Of a stretch of DNA of 64,000 nucleotides, positions 25,136 to 33,775 are shown one piece after another. The notes beneath the pieces are model-generated. The model did no database searches, was not told where the DNA came from, and was given only the letters and a program-made list of their open reading frames with translations. Numbering within the stretch: the first letter of the stretch is position 1; each line of letters opens with the position of its first letter. A program made the position numbers and the translations under genes. This stretch comes from Pseudodonghicola xiamenensis DSM 18339 (lineage in GTDB: Bacteria; Pseudomonadota; Alphaproteobacteria; Rhodobacterales; Rhodobacteraceae): assembly GCF_000429365.1 (NCBI RefSeq), contig NZ_AUBS01000005.1, positions 124,001-188,000 on the forward strand. Reading direction: 5' to 3'.

Positions 25136-25192
25136 ATGTGATCACATGAAACGCAGCCGTGATCACAAATATCATCTGTTTTGTGATCGCAA
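25136..25192. promoter_or_regulatory. Three operator palindromes between sdhC and the PHA-synthase-like gene
   Basis: ATGTGATCACAT (25136-25147), GTGATCAC (25159-25166, right flank AA) and TTGTGATCGCAA (25181-25192) lie in tandem. The first two centres are 21 bp apart, the next 24 bp. The first centre is 118.5 bases from the sdhC ATG. The same paired sites occur ahead of sucC at the same spacing and distance, so a TCA-cycle regulator is likely. The divergent gene at 25335 could share it. Confidence 0.78.
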
Positions 25193-25334
25193 CCACCCGC
25201 CCCCGCCCCTGAGTCTCCGTTTCCCGACACCACACCGCAGCAATTCGCCACGTCCGAAATGCTGCACTTGCATCCCGCGCGATCCTGTCCAAATCTGAAG
25301 ACAGGGAAGGACCCGGCAGAAAAGGAGTTTTCCG

Positions 25335-26459
25335 ATGACGCGGTCAAGCCAAGACAAATCCAACCAAGAGATCAGCGTTCCGTTCTTCTGGCCCATGGCG
25401 GCCGGAATGGAGTTGGGTGAAACCGCGCTGGACATGTTCCGGCACAACATGAAGTTCGTCAGCCTGGCCGAAAAGGTCGATCACCCGCCAGAACCCAAAT
25501 GGGCGACGCCGAACAAGGTTCTGCTCGACCTCGATACCATGCGGCTACGGGATTTCTCGGCCTCCGGGGCCACGGGCACGCCCGTACTGATCGACGCCCC
25601 CTTCGCCGGGCACAGCTCGACCATTGCCGATTTCGGCAAGGGACAGAGCCTGGTCAAGACCCTGCTCGACAACGGCATCGACCGGGTTCTGGTGACCGAA
25701 TGGAAAACCGCGACGCAGGAGATGCGGGACTTCGATATCGACAAATATCTGGCCGAAATCAACGTGGTGGTGGACGAACTCGGCGGCAAGGTGAATCTGG
25801 TCGGCCTGTGTCAGGGCGGTTGGATGTCGGCGATGTACGCCAGCCGTTTCCCTGCCAAGGTCGCCAGCTTGGTGCTGGCCGGCTCTCCGATCGACACCAA
25901 TGCCGGCGAGGGCCCGATCCGCGAGATGGCTCACAGCCTCCCGCTCGGCTTCTACAAGGAACTGGTGAAGCAGGGCGGCGGCCGGATGCTGGGCAAGAAC
26001 ATGCTGGCTGGCTGGAAGAACATGCACCCAGACAAGCAGTATGTGGAGAAATACCTCGACCTCTACGAACATGTCGACGACCCCAGCTATCTGAAGCGGA
26101 CCGAACATTTCGAAAGCTGGTATGAGAACCCGGTCGACCTGCCAGGGGTCTATTACATGCAGGCCATCGACCTGCTGTTCAAACAGAACCTCTTTGCCAA
26201 GGGCGAATTCACCGCGCTGGGGCAGAAACTGTCGCTGAAGTCGATCACCTGCCCCACCTATCTGCTGGCCGGCGAATCCGACGACATCACCACCAAGGAA
26301 CAGGTCTTCGCCGCGCGCGACCTGATCGGCACGCCGAAGAAGCATATTGTCGAAAAGCTGGTGCCCGGGGGCCATATCGGGCTGTTCATGGGATCGCATA
26401 CCCTGGCCGAGGCCTGGCCGATCATTGCGGAGTGGCTGAAAGAAAACGGCGGGGCCTGA
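25335..26459 (+). CDS. Alpha/beta hydrolase of the PHA synthase (PhaC-like) superfamily
   Basis: A 374-residue soluble protein. The nucleophile elbow is GLCQGG with C159, as in PHA synthases, rather than the serine of ordinary lipases; the expected aspartate is in AGESDDIT and the histidine in GGHIGLF. It is much shorter than class I PhaC (about 600) and near class III PhaC, but no phaE is adjacent. The N-terminal VPFFWPMAAGMELGETALDMFRHNMK is phasin-like in spacing. It may polymerise, transfer or degrade hydroxyacyl chains; the reaction is not settled by sequence. AAGGAG precedes the ATG. Divergent from sdhC with shared operators. Confidence 0.72.
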   Translation: MTRSSQDKSNQEISVPFFWPMAAGMELGETALDMFRHNMKFVSLAEKVDHPPEPKWATPNKVLLDLDTMRLRDFSASGATGTPVLIDAPFAGHSSTIADFGKGQSLVKTLLDNGIDRVLVTEWKTATQEMRDFDIDKYLAEINVVVDELGGKVNLVGLCQGGWMSAMYASRFPAKVASLVLAGSPIDTNAGEGPIREMAHSLPLGFYKELVKQGGGRMLGKNMLAGWKNMHPDKQYVEKYLDLYEHVDDPSYLKRTEHFESWYENPVDLPGVYYMQAIDLLFKQNLFAKGEFTALGQKLSLKSITCPTYLLAGESDDITTKEQVFAARDLIGTPKKHIVEKLVPGGHIGLFMGSHTLAEAWPIIAEWLKENGGA

Positions 26460-26467
26460 GCCCCGCC
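26448..26467 (+). terminator. Hairpin with the stop codon in its loop
   Basis: GGCGGGGC-CTGA-GCCCCGCC straddles the end of the PhaC-like gene; the stop TGA (26457-26459) is in the 4-base loop. No T-run follows directly. A second stem, CCCAGC...GCTGGG then TTT, lies at 26537-26560. Confidence 0.5.
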
Positions 26468-26663
26468 GCCAAAGCGCAAGCTGCGCGAGTGCCAGATCAT
26501 GGGGCCGCGCAGCCCCCTCTGATCGGCGCGGTTTATCCCAGCCAAATCCGAGCTGGGTTTGATCGGCGCGCTTACGTCGGCCAAGCGGCGGCCTCCGGCC
26601 TTGTTCCGCGCAAGGGGCCTCAACTCAAAGGAGAGCAGCGCAAGGGGGGCTGACCTGCCCGCC
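26468..26663. other. Gene-free gap with small repeats between convergent genes
   Basis: No coding frame is supported. TGATCGGCGCG occurs twice (26520-26530 and 26560-26570, 40 bp apart), flanking the CCCAGC/GCTGGG hairpin. GCGCA-AGC-TGCGC and GGGGC...GCCCC stems lie at 26472-26517, resembling the hairpin pair of the intergenic repeat but without its conserved head. Confidence 0.5.
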
Positions 26664-27698
26664 TTACATCGGCATCAAGGCCCAGTAATCGAGATCGAGC
26701 AGAACCTCGGGCTTGTATTTGCCGTCCTCGCCCTTCAGCTCAAAGGGCGCACCGCCCTTGGTGGCGACCAGCCGCAGTCGGATCGCGCCGACGCCCGGCG
26801 CCGCGGTCTCGGCCTTGTCCAACACCTCGGACCAGGCCTTGACGGTCTGACCAGCGAAACAGGGGTTGGCATGCGCCCCGCCGTTCAGCCCGACGATCAT
26901 CTGCGCATTGGCCAACCCGTTGAAGCTGAGCGCGCGGGCCATGGAAATCACGTGACCGCCATAGATCAGCCGGCCTTCCGGACGGAAGGTCAGGTCGAAA
27001 TGCACCTTGGCGGTATTCTGCCACAGGCGGGTGGCCAGCATATGCTCGGCCTCCTCGATGGTGACACCATCGACGTGGTCGATCGTCTCACCCACGGCGT
27101 AATCGCCCCAACGATGCGGCTCCCCCGCCAGGGTGAAATCGTAGTTGGAGAAATCCAACCCTTCCGGGATCACCAGATCGGCAGGTGTCAGCGCCTTTTT
27201 CAGCTCCGGCACAACGGTCTCCGGCGCCGGCGCATCGAGGTTGGATTTGCGCACCATCACCCAGCGCACATAGTCCATCACCACCTCGTCGCGCTGGTTC
27301 AGGCCACGGGTGCGGACATAGACCACGCCGGTCTTGCCGTTGGAGTTCTGCTTGAGCCCGATCACCTCGGATTCAGACCGCAGGGTGTCGCCCTCATAGA
27401 CCGGCAGCAGCCAACGACCTTCGGCATACCCAAGGTTGGCCACTGCGTTCAGCGAAACATCCGGCACGGTCTTGCCGAAGATCACATGGAAAGCCGCCAG
27501 ATCGTCGATCGGCGATTTCGGCAGACCACAGTCCTGCGCGAAGGCGTCCGAGGAATAAAGCGCATGCCGCGCCGGATAAAGTGCGTGATACAGCGCCCGT
27601 TCCCCGCCCGAGACGGTGCGGGGGACGGCGTGTTTCAGCACGTCGCCGACGGCATAATCTTCGAAAAACCGGCCCGGGTTGGTCTTGGCAGCCATCAT
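26664..27698 (-). CDS. mch: Mesaconyl-CoA hydratase (2-methylfumaryl-CoA hydratase)
   Basis: A 344-residue double hot-dog MaoC-type hydratase interconverting mesaconyl-CoA and erythro-beta-methylmalyl-CoA. FFEDYAVGDVLKHAVPRTVSGGERALYHALYPARHALYSS is the distinctive N-terminal block, and the second half repeats the fold with WGDYAVGETIDHVDGVTIEEAEHM. Length and start match the enzyme of Rhodobacter. Two tandem ATGs (27698, 27695) overlap the DUF1737 stop; the second is better spaced from GGGAGAG. It is the last gene of the mcl2-nnrU-DUF1737-mch run. Confidence 0.92.
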   Translation of the reverse strand: MMAAKTNPGRFFEDYAVGDVLKHAVPRTVSGGERALYHALYPARHALYSSDAFAQDCGLPKSPIDDLAAFHVIFGKTVPDVSLNAVANLGYAEGRWLLPVYEGDTLRSESEVIGLKQNSNGKTGVVYVRTRGLNQRDEVVMDYVRWVMVRKSNLDAPAPETVVPELKKALTPADLVIPEGLDFSNYDFTLAGEPHRWGDYAVGETIDHVDGVTIEEAEHMLATRLWQNTAKVHFDLTFRPEGRLIYGGHVISMARALSFNGLANAQMIVGLNGGAHANPCFAGQTVKAWSEVLDKAETAAPGVGAIRLRLVATKGGAPFELKGEDGKYKPEVLLDLDYWALMPM

Positions 27699-27901
27699 TG
27701 CTCTCCCAGTTTCAGCTCAGGGGTATAGGCGACCTCCACCTCCTTGGTGACGGCCTGGCCGCAGCGCATCACGCCGCGCGCCGCGTCAAAAGCATAGGTG
27801 GGCGTGCCCTGCAGTACCCACCCCTGGGCCAGCGCCTTGCTGACCTTGTGACAGAAGGCCGAAGTATCATCCTCGGTCAGGAAACGATAAAGTGTGGTCA
27901 T
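27695..27901 (-). CDS. DUF1737 domain protein
   Basis: A 68-residue protein of the DUF1737 family, recognised from LYRFLTEDDTSAFCHKVSKAL-x-x-GW-x-LQG and the closing GQAVTKEV. No known activity. It overlaps its neighbours by 4 bases on each side, so it is translated with nnrU and mch. The tight link to two ethylmalonyl-CoA pathway genes is the only hint of a role. Confidence 0.85.
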   Translation of the reverse strand: MTTLYRFLTEDDTSAFCHKVSKALAQGWVLQGTPTYAFDAARGVMRCGQAVTKEVEVAYTPELKLGEQ

Positions 27902-28452
27902 GATCCAAACACCGGATAGCCCAGAAGGCCGTGAATATAGCCGATGATGCCCATCAGCACGATTGAAGCGACCAGGAACATCACGTCCTTGGCATAGGTG
28001 CCAGCCGGTCCCGGCGTCCAGGCCGGTTCAGCCCGGTTGATCACCTTCATCTCGACCAGCGCCCAAAGGAAGATGCCGCCGAAGAGGACAATCGACGCCA
28101 GATCACCGTTCACCAGAAGGTGAGCAACCGACCAGGCATGAATCCCGCCCAGCATCGGGTGGCGCACCCCATGCAGGATGCGGCCCCGCTTGCCCGCCGG
28201 GCTCAGCAGGAAGATCGCGATCAGCACCAGCAGATTGTTGATGTGGATCATGAAGGCCGGCGGCGTCCAGACCGCAATGAACGGCGCCGCGCGGAAGCCG
28301 ATCACCATCAGCACGACGGCCAGCACCAGCAGTAGTGCGACAACGCCCTTGCCGGCGTTGCCCATGGCGGCACGGCGCGCCGGCGCCAGCCGCTTGAACA
28401 AATGGGCCGCCCACCACAGGGCCAGCCCAAGGATCAGAAGTGTGAAGCCCAT
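27898..28452 (-). CDS. NnrU family membrane protein
   Basis: A 184-residue inner-membrane protein with five or six helices. RHPMLGGIHAWSVAHLLVNGD is the NnrU/NnrS-like signature with conserved histidines; the family is related to isoprenylcysteine methyltransferase-like folds and zeta-carotene isomerase. NnrU was named from denitrification clusters, but no nitrogen-oxide genes occur here. It starts 6 bases after mcl2 and overlaps DUF1737. Confidence 0.88.
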   Translation of the reverse strand: MGFTLLILGLALWWAAHLFKRLAPARRAAMGNAGKGVVALLLVLAVVLMVIGFRAAPFIAVWTPPAFMIHINNLLVLIAIFLLSPAGKRGRILHGVRHPMLGGIHAWSVAHLLVNGDLASIVLFGGIFLWALVEMKVINRAEPAWTPGPAGTYAKDVMFLVASIVLMGIIGYIHGLLGYPVFGS

Positions 28453-28458
28453 GTCGGC

Positions 28459-29316
28459 TTACCCCGCTTGCAATGCCTCGATTGCTTCGGCTTTTGCCAG
28501 AGTCTCCCGCGCCGTGGCAACATGCAGGTTCTCGACGATCTTGCCATCGACCACCGCAACCCCCTGGCCTGAGGCTTCAACCTCTTCGAAGGCAGCGATC
28601 TGACGGCGTGCCAGGTCGACCTCTTCCGCCGAGGGCGCGAAAGCGGCATTGGCGACATCCACCTGCGCCGGGTGGATCAGCGTCTTGCCGTCAAAGCCCA
28701 TGTCGCGGCCCTGGGCACATTCCGCAGCCAGCCCCTCGTCATCCTTGAAGGCATTATAAACACCATCGACGATGATCAGCCCCTCGGCCTTGGCCGCCAG
28801 CAGGCAGAGGCCAAGCCCCGCCATCATCGGCAGCCGGTCGGCACGGAAGCGGGTCTGCAATTCCTTGGCCAGATCGTTAGTGCCCATCACCATACCGGTC
28901 AGCACCGGATGGGCCGCAATCGCGGCCGCATTCAGCATGCCGCGGGGGGTCTCCATCATCGCCCAGATCGGCAGATCGCCAGTGATCGCGGCCAGCGCGT
29001 CGATATCTGCAGGCGAGCCCACCTTGGGCAGCAGCACCACATCGGCGTCCATCTCGCGCACGGCACGGGCGTCATCATGCCCCCAGGGGGTATCGAGCCC
29101 GTTGATCCGCACGATCTTGATCCGCTGACCATAGCCCCCCTGCGCCAGCGCCTCTTTCAACGTATCGCGGGCGTTTTCCTTTTCATCGGCGGAAACCGCG
29201 TCCTCGAGATCGAAGATGATCGCATCCACCGGCAGGCCACGTGCCTTGTCCAGAGCGCGCGGCTTGGAGCCGGGGATATAGAGGACGGAACGGTAAGGGC
29301 GCGAACGGGGGTCCAT
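28459..29316 (-). CDS. mcl2: (3S)-malyl-CoA thioesterase (CitE-like, Mcl2)
   Basis: A 285-residue HpcH/HpaI-CitE-fold protein. RSVLYIPGSKPRALDKA opens the barrel; DLEDAV carries metal ligands, METPRG the second acidic ligand, and GTNDLAKELQTR the substrate region. In the ethylmalonyl-CoA pathway Mcl1 (about 318 residues) splits malyl-CoAs, while the shorter Mcl2 hydrolyses (3S)-malyl-CoA to malate. Length and linkage to mch and sdh support Mcl2. GAGGAG precedes the ATG. First gene of its operon. Confidence 0.85.
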   Translation of the reverse strand: MDPRSRPYRSVLYIPGSKPRALDKARGLPVDAIIFDLEDAVSADEKENARDTLKEALAQGGYGQRIKIVRINGLDTPWGHDDARAVREMDADVVLLPKVGSPADIDALAAITGDLPIWAMMETPRGMLNAAAIAAHPVLTGMVMGTNDLAKELQTRFRADRLPMMAGLGLCLLAAKAEGLIIVDGVYNAFKDDEGLAAECAQGRDMGFDGKTLIHPAQVDVANAAFAPSAEEVDLARRQIAAFEEVEASGQGVAVVDGKIVENLHVATARETLAKAEAIEALQAG

Positions 29317-30699
<1,383 letters not shown>

Positions 30700-30725
30700 G
30701 GCCACATCGCATCGTAAGACTGACA

Positions 30726-30756
30726 GGGCCGGCCCAAGGAAGGGACCGGCCCTTTT
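30726..30756 (+). terminator. Intrinsic terminator of mdh
   Basis: GGGCCGG (30726-30732) pairs with CCGGCCC (30746-30752), followed directly by TTTTCATTT. It lies 26 bases after the mdh stop. Confidence 0.9.
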
Positions 30757-31007
30757 CATTTCGGGCACGGCTCATTTCGGACACGACGTGCGCACCTGGC
30801 CTTTTGGCCTTGCTGACTGCCCGCCCCTCCCCCGGATCTCGGCTCATCCCGGCGCAGCCTCTCCGAACCGCCCCAAACGTTCCGCCCCAGATGGCGTGGG
30901 ATCAGCGTCCCGTGAACGACTCGTGACCGCCTGGCGATCGGCAATACACAGCCGGCGAACAGTTTGATTCCTTTTCTCATATTCGGTTTTCGGTCGGAAA
31001 TCATCTT
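30757..31007. other. Gene-free upstream region of sucC
   Basis: No coding frame is supported between the mdh terminator and the sucC operators. The last 50 bases become AT-rich. Nothing else recognised. Confidence 0.6.
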
Positions 31008-31038
31008 TGTGATCACACGACAAAAATCTGTGATCACA
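31008..31038. promoter_or_regulatory. sucC: Paired TGTGATCACA operators of sucC
   Basis: Two perfect TGTGATCACA palindromes at 31008-31017 and 31029-31038, centres 21 bp apart (two helical turns). The nearer centre is 118.5 bases from the sucC ATG and about 88 bases before the expected start of transcription, a position that suits an activator. Confidence 0.82.
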
Positions 31039-31085
31039 AACTGCGCGATTTTGCGCCCAAACCTTTTACTCGCCCCAAAATTCCC

Positions 31086-31114
31086 TTAACGCCGCGCACA
31101 GACCTGCCTATACA
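31086..31114 (+). promoter_or_regulatory. sucC: Promoter of sucC
   Basis: TTAACG (31086-31091) and TATACA (31109-31114) are 17 bases apart, 38 bases upstream of the ATG. Confidence 0.65.
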
Positions 31115-31151
31115 CAACTAAATCGCACCCCGACGGGAGGACATTCTACCG

Positions 31152-32345
31152 ATGAACATCCACGAATACCAAGCCAAGGCACTTCTGCGCAGCTACGGCG
31201 CGCCGGTGTCCGACGGCCGCGCGGTCCTGAAAGCCGAAGACGCCAAGACCGCCGCAGGCGAGCTCGACGGTCCGCTCTGGGTCGTCAAGGCGCAAATCCA
31301 CGCCGGCGGTCGCGGCAAAGGTAAATTCAAGGAACCCGAAGCGGGTGAAAAGGGCGGCGTGCGTCTGGCCAAATCGGTGGAAGAAGCCGCCGAACTGGCC
31401 AAGCAGATGCTGGGCAAGACCCTGGTGACGCATCAGACCGGCCCAGCCGGCAAGCAAGTCAACCGCATCTACATCGAAGACGGCTCGGACATCGAGCGTG
31501 AGCTGTATCTGGCGCTGCTGGTGGACCGTCAGTCCAGCCGCATCTCCTTCGTCTGCTCGACCGAAGGCGGCATGGACATCGAAGAAGTCGCTGCCTCCAC
31601 CCCAGAGAAAATCCTCAGCTTCTCGGTCGATCCGGCCACCGGCTACCAGCCGTTCCACGGCCGCCGCATCGCCTTCTCGCTGGGTCTGACCGGCGCGCAA
31701 GTCAAGCAATGCGTGGCGCTGATGGGCAATCTCTACAAAGCCTTCGTCGAGAAGGACATGGAGATGCTGGAAATCAACCCGCTGATCGTGATGACCGACG
31801 GCAACCTCAAGGTGCTGGACGCCAAGCTGGGCTTTGACGGCAACGCGATCTATCGCCACCCCGATATTGCCGAGCTGCGCGACACCACCGAGGAAGACCC
31901 GAAAGAGCTGGAAGCCTCGAAATACGATCTGAACTACATCGCGCTGGATGGTGAGATCGGCTGCATGGTGAACGGTGCCGGCCTAGCGATGGCCACCATG
32001 GACATCATCAAGCTCTACGGCGCGGAACCGGCCAACTTCCTCGACGTCGGCGGCGGCGCCACCAAGGAAAAGGTGACCGAAGCCTTCAAGATCATCACCT
32101 CGGACCCGAACGTGAAGGGCATCCTGGTGAACATCTTCGGCGGCATCATGCGTTGCGACGTCATCGCCGAGGGCGTGATCGCCGCGGTGAAGGAAGTGGG
32201 CCTGCAGGTTCCGCTGGTCGTTCGTCTGGAAGGCACCAACGTCGAACTCGGCAAGAAGATCATCAACGAGTCCGGTCTGGACGTGATCGCCGCCGACAAC
32301 CTGTCCGACGGTGCCGAGAAGATCGTGAAAGCGGTCAAGGGCTGA
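31152..32345 (+). CDS. sucC: Succinyl-CoA synthetase beta subunit
   Basis: A 397-residue ADP/GDP-forming subunit with an N-terminal ATP-grasp domain ([36 protein letters not shown] binds nucleotide) and a C-terminal CoA-ligase-like domain with GGGATKEKV and [13 protein letters not shown]. Makes succinate plus NTP from succinyl-CoA with SucD. GGGAGGA precedes the ATG. First of a TCA run with sucD 88 bases behind. Confidence 0.97.
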   Translation: MNIHEYQAKALLRSYGAPVSDGRAVLKAEDAKTAAGELDGPLWVVKAQIHAGGRGKGKFKEPEAGEKGGVRLAKSVEEAAELAKQMLGKTLVTHQTGPAGKQVNRIYIEDGSDIERELYLALLVDRQSSRISFVCSTEGGMDIEEVAASTPEKILSFSVDPATGYQPFHGRRIAFSLGLTGAQVKQCVALMGNLYKAFVEKDMEMLEINPLIVMTDGNLKVLDAKLGFDGNAIYRHPDIAELRDTTEEDPKELEASKYDLNYIALDGEIGCMVNGAGLAMATMDIIKLYGAEPANFLDVGGGATKEKVTEAFKIITSDPNVKGILVNIFGGIMRCDVIAEGVIAAVKEVGLQVPLVVRLEGTNVELGKKIINESGLDVIAADNLSDGAEKIVKAVKG

Positions 32346-32433
32346 GCGTTTGAGGCGTACCCGGGCCCTGCCCCTGCGCCTCACCAGTTGAGAACATAAG
32401 CGGCCTAGCCGCAAGATATCAGGAGACGCCAGC

Positions 32434-33315
32434 ATGGCAGTCCTCGTCGACGAAAATACCAAAGTCATCTGCCAAGGGATCACCGGGTCCCAGGGCACCT
32501 TCCACACTGAACAGGCAATCGCTTACGGCACCAAGATGGTCGGCGGCGTGACCCCGGGCAAAGGTGGCACCACCCACCTGGACCTGCCGGTCTTCAACTC
32601 GGTTCACGAAGCCAAGCACGTGACCGAAGCCAACGCCACCGTGATCTATGTTCCGCCGCCCTTCGCGGCCGACTCGATCCTCGAGGCGATCGACGCCGAG
32701 ATGGAGCTGATCGTCTGCATCACCGAAGGCATTCCGGTGCTGGACATGATGAAGGTGAAGCGCGCGCTGATGGACAGCAAGTCGCGGCTGATTGGCCCGA
32801 ACTGCCCCGGAGTCATCACCCCCGGCGCCTGCAAGATCGGCATCATGCCCGGGCACATCCACCAGCGCGGCAAGGTGGGCGTCGTGTCCCGCTCGGGCAC
32901 GCTGACCTATGAGGCCGTGAAGCAAACCACCGATCTGGGCTTGGGCCAATCCTCGGCCGTGGGCATCGGCGGTGACCCGATCAAGGGCACCGAGCACATC
33001 GACGTGCTCGACATGTTCCTGGATGATCCGGAAACCCAGGCGATCATCATGATCGGCGAAATCGGCGGTTCTGCCGAAGAGGAAGCCGCTGAATTCCTGG
33101 CCGACCAGAAGAAAAAGGGCCGCTGGAAGCCGACCGCAGGCTTCATCGCCGGCCGCACCGCCCCTCCGGGCCGTCGCATGGGCCACGCTGGCGCCATCGT
33201 CGCCGGCGGCAAGGGCGGCGCCGAAGACAAGATCGAAGCCATGCAAAAGGCCGGGATCGTCGTTGCCGACAGCCCCGCCACGCTGGGCGAAGCCGTGTTG
33301 AAAGCAATCGGCTAA
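32434..33315 (+). CDS. sucD: Succinyl-CoA synthetase alpha subunit
   Basis: A 293-residue CoA-binding subunit. [21 protein letters not shown] is the Rossmann CoA site, [11 protein letters not shown] the conserved turn, and the phosphohistidine is in [10 protein letters not shown] near residue 247. AGGAGA lies before the ATG. Followed by a perfect 10-bp hairpin and then a 380-base gap before sucA. Confidence 0.97.
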   Translation: MAVLVDENTKVICQGITGSQGTFHTEQAIAYGTKMVGGVTPGKGGTTHLDLPVFNSVHEAKHVTEANATVIYVPPPFAADSILEAIDAEMELIVCITEGIPVLDMMKVKRALMDSKSRLIGPNCPGVITPGACKIGIMPGHIHQRGKVGVVSRSGTLTYEAVKQTTDLGLGQSSAVGIGGDPIKGTEHIDVLDMFLDDPETQAIIMIGEIGGSAEEEAAEFLADQKKKGRWKPTAGFIAGRTAPPGRRMGHAGAIVAGGKGGAEDKIEAMQKAGIVVADSPATLGEAVLKAIG

Positions 33316-33372
33316 TACATAGATGCAGCATCGGGCGGCCCTGTCGCCCGGCGCAACTGTTCTGTATGACTA

Positions 33373-33395
33373 GCGCCGCCCGCGACGGGCGGCGC
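33373..33395 (+). terminator. Perfect 10-bp hairpin behind sucD
   Basis: GCGCCGCCCG-CGA-CGGGCGGCGC starts 58 bases after the sucD stop. Only ATTCCCC follows, so it may pause or partly end transcription rather than stop it fully. Confidence 0.6.
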
Positions 33396-33775
33396 ATTCC
33401 CCTGGAGGCTTGGCAGATGCCAGTCGACATGTCGCAAGAACGGACCTCCCTCCGGCCAAGCGCAGGACGCGCAGCCGGTCGAGCGTGCCCCTGTGGGGTG
33501 CAGCCATGAAGGTTCCCCTAGCCGTCCCGGCAGCAGATGCCTGCCCGCTTCAGGCCGCAATGACGACCGGCCTTTCCGGACATCGCCGTTCTTCCATGTC
33601 CCGGCCCGCCGGCGCCACAGGCGTGGCGATCGCCCGCCATCAGATTTCCGCCACCACCGTTCGGATCTGGACCGCAGGGTTCAGTCCCGGCCCCGCCGGG
33701 ACAAGACTGCGTGACCGATCCGGCCCCGCCCCCAATTCACGAATATCCGTGCGCTAGACGCTCAGAGGTAGCAAG
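33396..33775. other. Gap before sucA without a supported gene
   Basis: Open frames here (for example 33410-33757) are Arg/Ala/Pro-rich with no ribosome site or recognisable motif, typical of GC-rich noncoding DNA. sucA probably has a promoter inside this gap, but I see no clear hexamers or TGTGATCACA site. Confidence 0.55.

Noticed and set aside
31008..31038. Crp sites upstream of sucC
   Set aside because: Crp sites are TGTGA-N6-TCACA; here the half sites touch with no spacer.
33410..33757. 115-codon frame between sucD and sucA
   Set aside because: Arg/Ala/Pro/Ser-rich, no ribosome site, no known motif; typical of GC-rich spacer.
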